From: Takakia lepidozioides
Taxonomy: Eukaryota > Streptophyta > Takakiopsida > Takakiales > Takakiaceae
NCBI GenBank assembly: GCA_030704615.1
Contig: CM060731.1
Coordinates: 11,594,001 to 11,658,000, forward strand
Direction of reading: 5' to 3'
Length of the DNA stretch: 64,000 nt
The translations under genes were made by a program, and so were the position numbers. Shown one piece after another: positions 45,377 to 58,287 of the stretch (positions are counted from its first letter, which is position 1; each line of letters opens with the position of its first letter). Under the pieces are notes generated by a model. It made no database searches. It was not told the DNA's origin and was given only the letters and a program-made list of their open reading frames with translations.

Positions 45377-46930
45377 CACCTATTGTATTTGGGGGCCTTC
45401 CAGTTGGCTATAGGCACCCATCCACCCTAGGTTCTGCGTCAGAAGGTACGTCAGATAACAAAAGAACTGATTCAAAAGTGCTCAACACGATGGGTACGCA
45501 ATGTGCTTTACACGATGAACACACAATGTGCTTTGCGTGATTAGTATACCATGTATTTTCAAAACTTGAGATTGTGAGGTAAAGCTCCCCTTACCTTTCG
45601 CGTTAGCATGGTTGGAATTGCCCTCCAAGGCATGTTTTTTTTTCTTGCCAAAATGGAATACAGGGGCGTAAAAATAAATATATTCGCCGGAAAAGGCTAG
45701 TAGTTGAATATGAAGAGCCTGATTTCATAGGGTAGAATTTACCCCTATAGCGGTTTTGGAAAAATGAAAAAAAAACCACTGCAACAATGAGTCCTCCAAG
45801 GTAGGCACTGATTGCATTCTCTAAAGTGTGTGAGCGTGTGGCAGGCTTGGAAGACTCTACTCCAACAAAGCCAGGGGAAGAAAACACTAAACATCTGTGA
45901 GTAACTTGAAGGTAGGAGGACATGTACCGTGTGATACATTTGCTAGGTAGTGTAGGCGCACATATTAAGGATTTTTGAGGCAGATTATGCTGTTTAGAGG
46001 CAAATAGCAGAATACGACGTGCTGGTGCGGGGTGCCTAATCTGCTCGCCAGTGTGACTTTGTACTAGAGAACGGGCTGGGTAGGGCCGATTCTGCCCTGT
46101 AAGTGGCACTAGGCGAGACCCGTAGGCTGAGCCATATGACCGCGCACAAGTCAGAGTTGGCCCGTTCACGGGTGTTAAAAGCAGGTTGTGGAGTATTCTC
46201 GCCGCTACCTGGCACAATCTGATTGGTCTTGAATTATCCCATATCGATTGCCCATATTCAGAACCCCGTGGAGGATATAAACCGGGGTCAGCTTCAAAGG
46301 AATGGCAGGTGGGGTGATAGGTAATAACACGCACCTGGGTAGTTGCTATTTTGGGTGCATAATTGGCCATCCCAGCAGCTTCGGTCTGTCAAATCTGCAG
46401 TACACCCTGAGAATTAGTCTTAGAAAGCGGCATAATACTCCGCACCTGATTTTAACGTAAAGAGACCAGGGGCGCATAATCTGCCCCAAAACTCCTTAAT
46501 GGGCCTGCCGCTGGTGACTCTGTGGGTGCGCCGCCGGCTCGCCTGGCAGCTTACCCTGCAGAGTCGTCAGTGGCTTGCCCATTCCCTAATACATATCCAA
46601 CTCGGGTTTAAAAAGATACTTACCGGAGCTATTTATGCGCAATTAACATAACCAGGGTAGGAAAGAGACATGGTCATGCTCTTCACTTGAAGCCCAGGCT
46701 TTAGCATCTGTCCCCAACTAAGGAATAGTAAGACACGAATACAGAATCCTTATCCCCAACTATGGAGTTGTAAGACCCAAGTATGGAATCATTGGAATCG
46801 TATGACTCTTAAGCCTGGGCTTTGCCATGCATGCTGTTTTGGCCTGTCCGTGCGATTTTTCTGACCTTGGGACATAGCCGGAGTGAATTGGGCAACACAG
46901 ATTGGGCAACATAATGTATTTAACATCCTC
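45377..46930. other. Intergenic, nothing recognised
   Basis: No credible gene. A short direct repeat (TCCCCAACTA.GGA...GTAAGAC) occurs at 46,711 and 46,753. Confidence 0.45.
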
Positions 46931-47125
46931 AAAAGGCCCCAATCTGGATGGCTTGCCGCCATAATTGTAAAGATCTTTTTGGCCTTCTATTAGTGAGGAC
47001 TTCCTCCTGATGGCCAAGCTATCCTCTAAAGGCCCCAGGTCTGGATGGCCTGCTACTGGAATTCTACAGATCTTTTTGGCCTTCTATTAGTGAGGACTTC
47101 CTCCTACTGGCCAACCACATTTTAT
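46931..47125. repeat. Two-copy tandem repeat, 97 bp
   Basis: GGCCCCAATCTGGATGGC at 46,934 and GGCCCCAGGTCTGGATGGCC at 47,031 begin two copies that share AGATCTTTTTGGCCTTCTAT and TAGTGAGGACTTCCTCCT. Confidence 0.85.
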
Positions 47126-47884
47126 CTAAATAAGCTATCTCAACTTTGAATCACTAAGCAGGAAGCGCTGATTCGAGATCAAACCTTTGAAGATCAGGCT
47201 TCTCCCTTGTATGGGAATGGCAGCTCTCTATAAGTGTTGATGGTCCTTCTGGGAGCTCTAGTCTCTGAAGGGCTTCATGCCACCTTTGATCAACGACCCT
47301 TTCTTTTGAAAAACAAAACAGTTAATAAAACATCTTGTGCCAGATGGCCGGTTTGTTGAAAACAGAGAAAAGAAAAAGAGAGAGAAATACCATATAGACA
47401 ACTTTCCAACCCACCTTTTGATCCAAAGAGAATCCAGGCATGTACATATGAGGCCGAACAGGGCTCAAGTGTTGCACATTGCCTTTGCTTGGGGCCTTGG
47501 GCTTGTTGTTCCATGAAGCCAGCCTGCTAATTATGAAGCTCATGTTCATTGTCTAGTGTTCAGCTAATGACTAAGATTATGAATCCAAGCTTCAGGACAC
47601 AGATTCTACATTTGTATTGTGACTTCTGACATCTACTTCGGCGCAAAAACAGATGCTGAAATTGCTATCACAAAAGACATGCCTATATGGCATACCCTAC
47701 ACAATATATAGACGCATTGCTGCCTGGGGGATTCGACTCCCCGACCACAAGGTATTTTACAAGGTATCCAATGTATAAGGATGGGGATTATATATTCCCC
47801 TGAGGAATTCTAGGAAATAAAAGTCACGGTTATGGGTGCAAATCCTGCTAGTTTGTGGGGTGTGGTGTAATCTTCTCCCACTTC
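47126..47884. other. Intergenic, nothing recognised
   Basis: Only short open frames. A tRNA B-box-like string (GGATTCGACTCCCC at about 47,730) is present without a matching A box or tRNA fold. Confidence 0.4.
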
Positions 47885-48045
47885 TCTTGGGCAGTGTCCC
47901 ATGAGCCTTGTGCTCGGTGCCTCATGGCGATGTTGCTTTGAAAGAGGTTATTTTCTCCTCTCACTACATTTAAGTCGCCTGATTTGTGTGTGGTCACTCC
48001 CAGGTGTTTCCCTTTATAAGAAGAAAATAAAAAGAAAAAACAAAT
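47885..48045 (+). repeat. Dispersed repeat, copy 2
   Basis: Related to 8,930-9,115 (shared GTGTCC.ATGAGC, TTGAAAGAGGTTATTTTCT or similar, and GGTGTTTCCCTT plus an A-rich tail). Confidence 0.4.
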
Positions 48046-48060
48046 CTAATGTGTGTGCAG

Positions 48061-48154
48061 CAATGGCTGGGAAGTTGGAGCGGTCCATTGACACCAGCAC
48101 GCTCGTGCTTACCCATGTGAGTGGCAAGTTTGAGGAGCTCATTATGGACATTCA
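48061..48154 (+). other. Possible isolated exon
   Basis: ATG near an AG acceptor (TGTGTGCAG) opens 30 codons (MAGKLERSIDTSTLVLTHVS...) and ends at ATTCA/GTAAGC, a good donor. No partner exon or homologue is recognised, so it may be chance or a gene relic. Confidence 0.2.
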
Positions 48155-48951
48155 GTAAGCCTATTCATTTCTTCCTGTAGCCAACCTGCAATGTTCGACA
48201 GATAAAATGGAAGCTTCACAGTTTGTCAAAGTCACTTGCAACAATCTGCCGCATCAAGTCTACATGTCAAAGTTGAACAAAGCAGAGTAGAGCAAGAAAA
48301 CTGGTTCAACAGCATCGAATACCAGTAGAGTTCCAGCCATACAGCTTTCCTCACTGCAATAAAAACCAGTGTTTGGAAGCAAAAGAGTACCAACCAGGAA
48401 AGTGCACCTCTGTTCTGATTTTGTTTTGTTCATTACACAAGATTGTAGGAGGGCCAGTGGAAGTGGCCATGAGCTCCAACCACAGTAATGCCTCAACAAT
48501 CTACTGCTTCTGTGTGCAAGAGTCATATTCAAAAGCAAGATCTTAGTTAACGCAGATATTTGCCATTCACACATCTACTTCAGGAATGCATCAATCAAAT
48601 ATAGTTTGTTTGGCTTGCAAGCATGACGTGATTGTGTTCCCAAACTTGCTTTCCAACTATGAGATGATGGCAAGTGAAATACAGACATCTAGTGTCAGAG
48701 CATGAATGTGCTTGTGCTAGCCCTAGGTCACTAGTCACTACCTGAAGCCTCAGATGCCCCTTGTTCTCACTCAACTTCCAAACGATACGTTCTCTACTGA
48801 ATTGACCCACTCAGATAGTTGATGCACGTGAGTTGTCCTGAACGCATCAAGGAGGACGCCCGCGAGCACTTGCTGCCCCCGTCTTGCTATGTGTTTAAAT
48901 TGGCAGGCGACTTAAGACAATATCCACTAGTCTTAGGATTACATACCTGAA
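48155..48951. other. Intergenic, nothing recognised
   Basis: No gene or clear repeat seen on either strand. Confidence 0.4.
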
Positions 48952-49156
48952 TTGGAAGATTCAATTAAGGTCAGGAAAAATGAATTATACCATGTGGAAG
49001 AAGTACGTGCTGATGCAGCTGATAACATGACCAGAATTCAGATAAAGAGGAAGGATCAGTTTGATGAAGGCAAATTAAAGACTTTTAAGACAGGAAATTT
49101 GGTTCTGTGGTTGCATAAGAAGGGGAAGATTAAGGCTTCTAAGCTTAAATCACCAT
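48952..49156 (+). mobile_element. Ty3-type retrotransposon integrase C-terminal fragment
   Basis: The plus-strand frame shows the end of a Pol polyprotein: ADNMTRIQIKRKDQFDEGK followed by FKTGNLVLWLHKKGKIKASK and LKSPW, the pattern that follows the integrase core in Ty3/gypsy elements (A..nm..q..r...fd......f..GdlVl......K...KL...W). Neither reverse transcriptase nor LTRs adjoin it; the sequence switches directly to LINE sequence of opposite orientation. Confidence 0.6.
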
Positions 49157-49159
49157 GGT

Positions 49160-50850
49160 CCAGGACCTTGAGAATCTCTTCTACTCTCTTCTGCCAGGAC
49201 TTAGCCTGTTTGACAGGGCGGTCCTGTTTCCAAGATATAGAGTCGATTAACCTAGGATATCTGGTGTTGGGCATATGTTGCAGCTGACCCCACCATCTGA
49301 CCTTGAATTCATCTCGTCGGGAGCTTAAGGACGGAATGCCAAACTCACCCCGAACAGCCACATTGGCTGTTTTGGAGCATGCTGACATACACTCCTTAAG
49401 CACCCCAACTTGAATGGATTCTAGAGACTTAGCCTGGTTGGAGTTATCAACCCATATAGCAGATCCGTATTCCAAGGCAGGTCTAATAACGCGGCAAAGC
49501 ATGGTTTTCTTAACCTCAGAGTTGACCCCTCTGCAGTGGAAAAATTTAGTGAGCCCCAGAGCTTTGCCCTTGCCAGTTTGAACAACTTTCCGGATATGTG
49601 CATCCCAATTACAATTGGAGGAAAATTCAACGCCCAGGTAAGTGTAGGAAGGGAGGACCGGGATCTCTTGGCTACCCCACTGCCACTTAAGATCACTTCC
49701 TCCCTCTCCTCTGTCGTTGAATGCTACCACTGCACATTTGCTGACATTAGCCTCTAGCCCCCAAAGATCAAAGTATCTCTTCGCGCAATCAATCAACTCC
49801 TGGAGATTGGTTGGAGTCTCCCCTATGCCTGCGAAGTCATCCGCAAACATAAGGGCTGGTATGGTGGTATCACCCACCCTTAACCCAAATCCCTCACTTT
49901 CCACATCCTCGAGGAGTTGATTGATAAAAAACATTGAAGAGCAGAGGGGAGAGAGTACATCCTTGAGCAACACCTTGGTCTATGTCAAAGAAGTTGGACT
50001 TCTGTCCGGTAACAGTGACACAGCTTTTGGTGTGAGCATACAAGTTGTGGACAACTCTCCACATCTTTCCCTTGATCCCACAAGACCAGAGGCGGAACCA
50101 TAGGCCATCTCTCCACAGTGTCATAAGCCTTTTTGACATCCAGGAAAAAAACATAAGTGGGTTTCCCTTCTTCTTCCCTGGATAATCTGGTTTAGAGTGA
50201 AGATATGATCCACACAGCCCCTGTTTCGCCGAAAGCCAGCTTGGCCTTCGTGGAAACAACCTCTAGACTCCAGATCAACCTCGAGACGAGTACTTATAAC
50301 TCTGCAGAATGTCTTGCCAACAGCATTGAGGAGCGTGATGCCACGGTAGTTCCCCGGTTCTTCTCTGTCACCCTTCTTGTATAGATTGACAATGACCCCC
50401 TGTCGCCAGCGAAAGGGGATCATTTCAGTCTTCCAGATAAGGTTAAAGAGGAGTAGGGCCTCTATCATGGGATCGCCACCGTGCTTGATAAGCTCGTTGA
50501 CAATACCATCAGGTCCACCAGCTTTATATCCATTTAAATGTTCAATTGCTTCCACAATCTCAGAAGAACTAATGGGAGCGTTATAAGCCATTGAAATATA
50601 CTCCAGTTCATCAGGGCTGTTGTGAATCATAGGAACAGTTTTTCCAACTGTGTCCCTCCATTCAGCAGAAGACCCCTCACTGTTAGACGAAAGAGTAGGA
50701 GAGAATATGCGAAGTGCAGGCATGGTCTACGATACCTCATAGTGGGACGGATCAAACTTCCAAGGTTCTGGAAAGTATTCTGGATTCCAATGAAGAGGGC
50801 CCAGTGATGCCCAGACTTTCCATCCATTTGGTTTGGAACACCCTGCACAC
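49160..50850 (-). mobile_element. LINE reverse-transcriptase remnant, 5'-truncated
   Basis: Minus-strand reverse transcriptase in three frames: KAGGPDGIVNELIKHG and WRQGVIVNLYKKGDREEPGN (fingers), FHEGQAGFRRNRGCVDHIF, then after a frameshift DVKKAYDTVWRDGLW-like and GVAQGCTLSPLLFNVF, then after another, ALMFADDFAGIG (the catalytic ADD box) and the thumb with YTYLGVEFSSNCNWDAHI and RPALEYGSAIWVDN. No endonuclease domain is seen upstream, as expected for a 5'-truncated insert. Frameshifts near 50,170 and 49,930 make it dead. Confidence 0.85.
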
Positions 50851-51270
50851 ACCAGGGCCTTTCATGTTTCAGACATCATGAAGTTCCAAGCACAATTTGT
50901 GGGCCTTTCTTCCTTATCCCTCTGGAGGGCATTTCACAGCATACAAACTAGGTACCCTGGTCTTCTTTTCCAGGTAAGCAGTACATTGCACTCACCTAGA
51001 AGGGGCAAAACATGCAAATATGAGGTCTGGTGTCATGATTCGAAGGGGAGGGAAAAAAGGGAAAGCAAATAATAAAGGAAACACAACCAGCAAGGACTGG
51101 TGGAGAGAAGAAACAATGTAACTATACAAGCTGGACAATAAATGAAGAGCAGCGCCACTGTGAGAGTAAGTTCTGAGTTGACTGTGGTGCTTGACATGCA
51201 CAAGTTTCATAATCCAGTGATTTCAGGCGAAAGAGGCATGAGAACGAACCGAGTCAAGTGTGTACGTAAT

Positions 51271-54172
51271 GTGGAAAAACCACAAGAACAAACTCCATCT
51301 TAGAAGTGGTGGCAGCGGTTGATTGGCATTGCGTGCAATGATTGCTCGGCCAACTATCTTTGAGATGACCTCGGTGGCAGTGTGACAGTCACCACGCACC
51401 CGAAGGTTCTTGATGTAGTGGATAGGCCTGCATCCCAGGCGGTATGCTGATCAGCCCAAAAGCAATGGCCAGTTTCTCACTGTGGTGGCAAAGAGAAAAT
51501 TCCTTTTGCTACTCCTCAACATCATGCAATACAAACCCCGTGTCAGAGATGTATGCAGCCACTCAAGACAGTCTCTGCAGCTCAGCATGAATTTCTTTAC
51601 ATTGTGGATGAAAAATGTCTTCTACAACAAATGTGTGCACTTTGTTGTTAACGTCAATGCAGCTGTGTCCTGGCTCCTTTCAGATATCTCTGTCCTCCAT
51701 CATTTTTCTCACCTTCGCTTTATCCTCCCACCTTCCAGCTGCAGTCTAAATGTTCGATAGCAACACATAAATTGGAGTGTGCTGTGGCTCACACTTGAGA
51801 AGGCATTTGGCCACACGTTCTGCTACCTCCACATCGCCATGAACTCTGCAGGCACCAAGCAGGGCCGCCCACACAGAAGCACCTGGTTCCATTGGCATTT
51901 TATCAATGAAGTCCTCTGCCTCATTAATTCGCCCCGCACGACCAAGGAGGTCAACCATGCAGCCAAAATGCTCCACTGTAGGAGTGAGTCCATGATCTTG
52001 ACCCATGGAATCAAAGTAGTGACGTCCTTCCTCCACTAGGCCCACATGACTACATGCAGAGAGAAGAGACGTGAAGGTTATACGATCCGGTTTCAAGCCC
52101 TCCTGTTGCATTTGTTCAAATAGTCTGAGGGCCTCCCTACCACACCCATGCTGACCATATCCTGTGATCATTGCATTCCATGACACCACATTTCGTTGAG
52201 ACATACTGTTGAACACTTGATGGGCATCCTGTAAGCTCCCGCATTTGGCATACATGTCAGCAAGGGCAGTCTCCAGAATGATATCTGGTGCAATTCCGCT
52301 TTTGCTGATGTCAATATGGACCTCTCTTCCTTTTTGCAATGCTACTAGGCTGGCACAAGCATGGAGAATACCAACAAATGTGACCTTGTCGGGGGTCACC
52401 CCTTTCTGTTGCATTGCCTCATAGATCTTGAAAGCCTCCCTAGCACATCCATGCTGAGTATATCCTGCAATCATGGTATTCCATGAAACTACGTCACGTT
52501 GAGCCATATTGTCGAACACTTGACGCGCATCCTTCACACTTCCGCATTTGGCATACATGTCGATAAGGGTATTCTCCAAACTGATATCTGGTGCAATCTC
52601 GCTTTTGCTGATGTCGGCATGGACCTCTTTACCCTTTCCCACGGCTCCCATGCTGGCACATGCATTGAGAATGCAAATGAACGTGACATTGTCAAGCCTC
52701 ACTCCTTTCATTTGCATTTGCTCATAGATCTCAAAAGCCTCATCACCATACCCATGCTTGGCGTATCCAGCGATCAAGGCATTGTATGAGATGACATCCT
52801 TCTCAGCCATTTTGTCAAACACTTGACGTGCATCTTTCATGCTCCCGCATTTGGCATACATGTCAACTAGTGTATTCTCCAGCACGATGTCTGATGCAAT
52901 TCCATTTTTGCTAATGTCATCACACACCTCTTTCGCCTTCTCCAAGGCTCCAAGGCTGGCACACGCATTGAGAATGCAAACGAAAGTGACCTTGTTGGGT
53001 TTCACCCCTTCCCGCATCATTCGCTCATAGATCTCACAAGCCTCCCTACCAAACCCATGCTGAGCATATCCTGCAATCATGGCATTCCATGCGACCACAT
53101 CTTGTGTCTGCATATTGTCAAACACTTGACGGGCATCCTTTACGCTCCCACATTTGGAATACATGTCAGCAAGGGCAGTCTCCAGGATTATATCTGGTGT
53201 GATCCTGCCTTTGATGATGTCAGCATGGATCTCTCTACCCTTTTCCAGGGCTCCAAGGCTGGCGCATGCATTGAGAATGCAGCTGAATGTGACATTGTCT
53301 GGTGTCACCCCCTGCCGTTGCATTTGCTCATAGATCTCAAAGGCCTCCCTAGCACACCCATGCTTGGCATATCCTGCGATCATCGTACTCCATGAGACCA
53401 CATTTCGTTCGGACATACTGTCAAACACCTCACGAGCATCATCTACACTCCCGCATTTCGCATACATGTCAGCAAGGGCAGTCTGCAGAATGATATCTGG
53501 CACAATCCCGCTTTTGATGATGTCACCATGGACCTCTCTGCCCTTTTCGAGGGCTCCTAGGCTAGCACATGCATTAACAATGCAACTGAATGTCACCTTG
53601 TCTGGCACCACCCCTTGCTGTTGCATCTGCTTATAGATCTCGAGAGCCTCCCTACCACACCCATGCTTGGCATATCCTGCTATCATTATATTCCATGTAA
53701 ATAGTTCCCGTGCAGAAATTTTCTCAAACACTTGGCGTGCATCCACCACGCTCCCGCACTTGGCATACATACGGACAAGGGTATTGAGTAGAAAGACATT
53801 TGGCTTGAATCCACTTTGAATAATGTGAGCGTGCACCTGCTTTCCCTGTGCCAGGGCTTTACTCTTGATGCACTCCTGCAGGGCACAGACATACGTATTG
53901 GAGTCTGCCACCATGCCATGTTGCTTCAAAATATGCAGCGCTTCTTTCAGTCGTCCTGACTTACATAGTGTCCTTACATCGCCAAGGGTGGGAAGGGAGA
54001 TCTTGTTGACTCCCCGATCTCCTTGTCTTCTTCCAAAAGCAGTGACTGCACTGGAGGTGCTACCTCTGCCACCAGTCTGATGTCCAACAAACAACTGAGC
54101 CTCATTCACCCATTCACCCATCCAGACCTGCAATTGTGGTGGAAGGGCAAATGCTTGCTCATTCTTCTGCAT
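51271..54172 (-). pseudogene. PPR gene with degenerate DYW domain
   Basis: ATG at 54,172 (MQKNEQAFALPPQ) opens a long intronless frame of PLS-type PPR repeats in about seven 101-residue blocks (for example EKGREVHGDIIKSGIVPD, MYAKCGSVDDAREVFDSM), then the E-type region (WAALLGACRVHGDVEVAERV, YVLLSNI). A stop at 51,746-51,748 falls where IYAAAGRW is expected. Beyond it the E+ and DYW regions can be followed with more stops and a frameshift. HHSEK remains, but the second zinc box reads RGDCH instead of CGDCH. Such proteins are organellar C-to-U editing factors; here the deaminase is lost. A truncated PPR-E protein of about 808 residues could still be made. Confidence 0.85.
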
Positions 54173-57080
54173 GGGAGGCAAGAGCAGGACATATTAACGC
54201 CTGTGAGAAGTTGCAGCCACGTCCAACTCAATCCAAGGCAATGCCAAGTGGATTTAGGAAAAGATTTGTAGCAAGATTCTATCACGGAAATCACTGACGT
54301 CTTTCGGGAGCTTCGAGAATTTGGAACGTTAGAAGGTGTGCAGCAGCAGTACATGGATTCTTTCATCAAAAAATAGACTACACAACGAGGCAATTAACGC
54401 CTCGCAGATATGTTACAGGACAGACTCGCACAGACTCGCAGGCAGCCAACATTTACAATTTCACTTTCATAAGCATCAAGCAACACAGCAGAATGATGTG
54501 AAATCCTACCTGGAGCGAGGGCATGCAGAAACCAAATGCACTATACCAGGCATCGAGAAGTATCCATCAACAACTATTGACACTCCTCCCTTCCGTTTTG
54601 TTTTATCGTGGTTTGGACTTCATTCTAACTGAGACAAGGAGGCTCAACAACGCATGCATGAGGCGCGCAGCCGCTAGGCCACTGGGGAAGGCTCCGCCCG
54701 GGGGCCGAAATGAGCAGCCTGACGGGCTGGAATCCCCAGCTGTTCCACTGCGTAATCCAGCAGGACATGTTAACATCCACAGTGCACACCATCCAATTCT
54801 CACCCATAAATTGCGAAGAATCTACATACTCCGATTTTCCAGAAGTCCAATTGGAGATTCTGTCCAAGAATCCCTGACTAGATTGCAAAGGAAAACACAC
54901 CTGAAATGGATCACGATCTTAAAGTACGCTGGAATAGTTCTTCCGTCAATCGATGCCGCACAGGTAGCACGACAAAGGCCAAAGGGCAACGGGGCCAGGG
55001 CTATAGGTTCAGCCTTGAGATTTTGAAAGTTGGTGAATGGAGGTGCAGAGATTATGCTCTTGATAGTCCTGAAAAGGCTCGCTCTTTGATCCTAAAACGC
55101 ATACCCCTTTCGCACATTGGGCATTGTCAATCTCCGTCGCGGGCTTCAGACCGAGCGAGATTCCCTCGGTTTCGCTTCTTTCCTCTTACTATACTGAGGT
55201 ACTTGGAGATTTCTGTCACTCCCTTCTTCCACGATACAATCCATTATGGATAGTGGGACCTAGTCCTCGTTATAATAAGTAAGCTGAAGTAGTCCAGAAC
55301 ACTAAAGGCTGGGGTAGGGGTATTGCCTGCGAACTGTCAAGGAAGACATGGTCTGTTGTGTGGGGTTGTCTGCATCCGTATCCGTAGCAATTGACCGTGT
55401 GAGTACATATGTAAACTGCTTGCAATGTAGATGTAGGTGACCTCAAAGCGGCACGGAATGCACCACAATGCGACAATCAAGTTAGGGGAGGACTCGGTTT
55501 CGCATCCTCATTACGAAGTGGTAGTGTACTGGGAGGGACTTCTGGAAGCTCAGTTGCATTTGCTACAACCCAGATCCCCAGCTTGGGGAAGCTTTAGGTA
55601 TTGCCTGGACTATGGTTGTAGCCAGCACATTTGGTTCCTTTGCGCTTCTGGTTGTGTTTTTACTGAATGGTTTCATCATTCCGAAGAGTAAGATTCTTTC
55701 AAAACCAAGGCACATGGATTCACGTCCCTGATAGGCTTGATGCTTTTATGGTGAGAGGGTCTCAGCATGTCCAAAATTGGAAGCTGAGAGGGGGAAAGAT
55801 GAAGATTGTACCATATGGATGTCTCCTTCGCTGATGTTTCCTTCGCCGATGTTGTGCGGGGGTGAACCCTACACTGTAATTTGTCTGTATGAAACCAGGA
55901 GATAATCTCATACAACAGTTTTCAACCAGTAAATTGTTGGAGTCTAGGACTGAAGTTGCAAGAACCTCACCTGGAAAATTCAACCAATAGCCTTGAATGC
56001 ATCAAGACCTGATTTAGGCTCATCCATGAAAGGCGTTTTCTCTGCTCTGCAGAGAGACCTGTTGTTCCGGGTAGCCCCACCAGATGTGCTCAGCTCCACC
56101 AACTCCATGACGTCTTCAACAAAGGCCTACAGAAGCAATGGAATGAGGAAGTTGAAAAGCATTTCCATCCAGAAAACCGGGTGACATTCCACCAGCGAAA
56201 ACGAAGTATGCACAAGCAAGTTGAGATTAAAATGACACTGCTTTCATACGCATACAAATGTGGTTGATGCTTTGCTCAAAATGTACTGGGCTGTAAGTCA
56301 CTACGCAGTTACTGGAACTGAAGACCCTGCAGTCATATCTAAAGGAACAGATAGCCTTGTTCAATGTACATGTGTGAGTAAATTACAACGGAGCATGTTG
56401 CAGCATCGACCTCCTGAGACGCTGCCATGAAGAATACAACAAGGATTTCTAGACAGTAAGTTGTGGAGAATGGATATCTGTCTGCTCTACATACCCAGAG
56501 ATGCAGGCTAAAGTCTCTTACACCTTAGGGAATCCAGATACCTCAATATACCTTGACAGTCTATTCTTGCGTTGACAAAACCAGATTCTGTAAAGCTTTA
56601 TAAAAGACCCAAACGAGGTGCACAAGAGTTAACAAGAACCGATCATTTGAGAAAGTTATCTTTCAATGTTTCCAGGCTCCCAGAATTGATCCGCTCCAAA
56701 CCACACGGGTTCGTTTCTTGGTCCCTAGACCAACAATCTCCTGCCATAATCAACGCCACTTAGACGCATCTCATTCATAACTTTCTTGGTCTTGGTCCAC
56801 CAAGAAAACCATCGACCACTAGGATCATTGCATTTTGACCTGGTCTTGGTCTTGGACAGTACATAGACTGGCTCTGCTGGTCGTTTTCAGAGACCACCCC
56901 AAATCTCCAGACTGCAGACATAAGCTGGTTTAGCATCTGTGTAAGTTTGGACAGGTTCGTATGTTCCTCGTTGTGTAGAGTACAATGGAGCCCAAAGCGA
57001 CTTGCATGAATGTTGTTGAAAGCTCACTAGCACCCCTCCGTAAAGGAACTTGTGAAAATGTTGATGCCATTGGATTTTCG
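54173..57080. other. Spacer between divergent PPR genes
   Basis: No gene I can support. At 56,985-57,080 a frame (VVESSLAPLRKGTCENVDAI) faintly resembles the end of an OB-fold before PDF motifs of OSB proteins, too weak to annotate. Short open frames elsewhere show no domains. Confidence 0.35.
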
Positions 57081-57456
57081 GGCACAAAAGTCTACCTTGG
57101 AGCACGGAGCAGAGCTGGCATGAGTTTTTTAACGATCCTACACGATGGTGGGACAAGCGCAATCGCAAGGTGTGGCTCTTTCTTAATGTTCGAGGTGAAG
57201 AGGTTTGTCCATCCTGCAAATGTGGGCACTTGGCTCTTCCTATTAGTATCACGATCTGGTATTTTTGCTCGGTTTACAAGGTACTTGGTAGGGTCAGCTT
57301 GGTCTTAGGAGGTGGTGTTTCAATCTATGGCTGCTCAGCTGCACCGTGGTGGTTCTCACAGACCAAAAATCCGACATAACCTGACTACAGACACAAGCAG
57401 CACACACAAGAGGTCCTTTTGGGGTGACGGTCGGTTGAACCCTCCATGGGTCACGA
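57080..57456 (+). pseudogene. OSB PDF motif, copy 0, decayed
   Basis: The N-half ends at 57,169 before a GT (WHEFFNDPTRWWDKRNRK), and a C-half follows an acceptor near 57,359 with PDYRHKQHTQEVLLG and, one frame over, RLNPPWVTRH, ending in phase 1 before GTGAGG. PDF motifs bind single-stranded DNA in plant organellar OSB proteins. A TAA just before PDY and a 1-nt shift within the C-half break it. Its exon phases equal those of the two intact copies downstream, showing an original tandem arrangement. Confidence 0.6.
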
Positions 57457-57614
57457 GGCATGGTGAGGCACCTTCATTTTCAACCTATTTCAGCCTATGT
57501 TGCCCTCACATCAGACTCGTGCCTGATTTTGCATGCTGAAGTTTGTACGGTAGCTCGTTGGGTGGATCTGTGGTGGTTTGGAGTGATTTTGACATGTTAC
57601 TGGCAATGTGGCAG

Positions 57615-57712
57615 AAGGAAAGTACCCAAAAACAGATAATGGAGATGAGGAGAAGCTTTGGAATGAATACTTTTCCAACCCCAGTCAATGGTGGGACAAT
57701 CAAGGCCAAAAG
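57615..57712 (+). CDS. OSB PDF motif copy 1, N-half exon
   Basis: Acceptor GGCAG at 57,614 and donor GTGAAT at 57,713. It starts in phase 1 (two leading bases) and encodes DEEKLWNEYFSNPSQWWDNQ, the first half of the PDF motif. Homologous to 58,193-58,287. Part of the predicted OSB-PPR-DYW gene; its true first exon is unknown. Confidence 0.7.
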
Positions 57713-57912
57713 GTGAATGCATGTTGGATTACGGAGAGAAGCAGAAACAGACACAATCCAATATTGGAACTAGTGTGATAAGTTGGATTGGGGTGTTTGC
57801 TGGAAGAATTCTACCCTGTCATTGTCAGCTGCTAGCAGCAAGGCGAGTATGTATGCATGATTTGTGCAGAGGCAGGGATAGCTGAAGGAGCAGGGATAGA
57901 GTGTGGGTCCAG

Positions 57913-58042
57913 ATTCATCCAAGGGGGCCGGATTTCAAACACAAGATTACTTATGATTCGCTGTGGATCAATAGCTACAACAGACCTGCATGGGTAGTTG
58001 GTCAACTGGAAGCAGCAGCACAATTGATAAAATCAGGCACTG
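57913..58042 (+). CDS. OSB PDF motif copy 1, C-half exon
   Basis: Acceptor GTCCAG at 57,912 and donor GTAATG at 58,043. Starts in phase 0 and encodes IHPRGPDFKHKITYDSLWIN followed by RPAWVVGQLEAAAQ, the signature second half of PDF motifs. Ends in phase 1, which matches the next exon's start. Confidence 0.75.
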
Positions 58043-58192
58043 GTAATGAAGGCACCTTCTTCAATGCATTTCAGCCTGTTTTTCCCTCCTATTAGAATCG
58101 TCCCTTTTCAGGTTGAATTCTGCAAGTTACCTCGGTGGGTGGATGTACGGTTGTTTGGAATTTTTTGACATGCTACTGCCAATGTGCAACAG

Positions 58193-58287
58193 GAAAGTAT
58201 CCAAAAACAGATAACAGTGATGAGGAGAAGCTTTGGAATGAATACTTCTCCGACCCCAGTCGATGGTGGGACAATCGAGGCAAGAAG
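58193..58287 (+). CDS. OSB PDF motif copy 2, N-half exon
   Basis: Acceptor CAACAG at 58,192 and donor GTGAAT at 58,288. Encodes EEKLWNEYFSDPSRWWDNRG and ends in phase 0, joining the frame of the PPR exon that begins at 58,482. Confidence 0.75.

Noticed and set aside
47720-47760. tRNA gene or SINE head
   Set aside because: A B-box-like GGATTCGACTCC is present, but no A box at the right distance and no cloverleaf could be drawn.
54906-55253. 115-codon plus-strand frame as a gene
   Set aside because: No domain, no splice context, no conserved partner; position upstream of OSB-like sequence is not enough.
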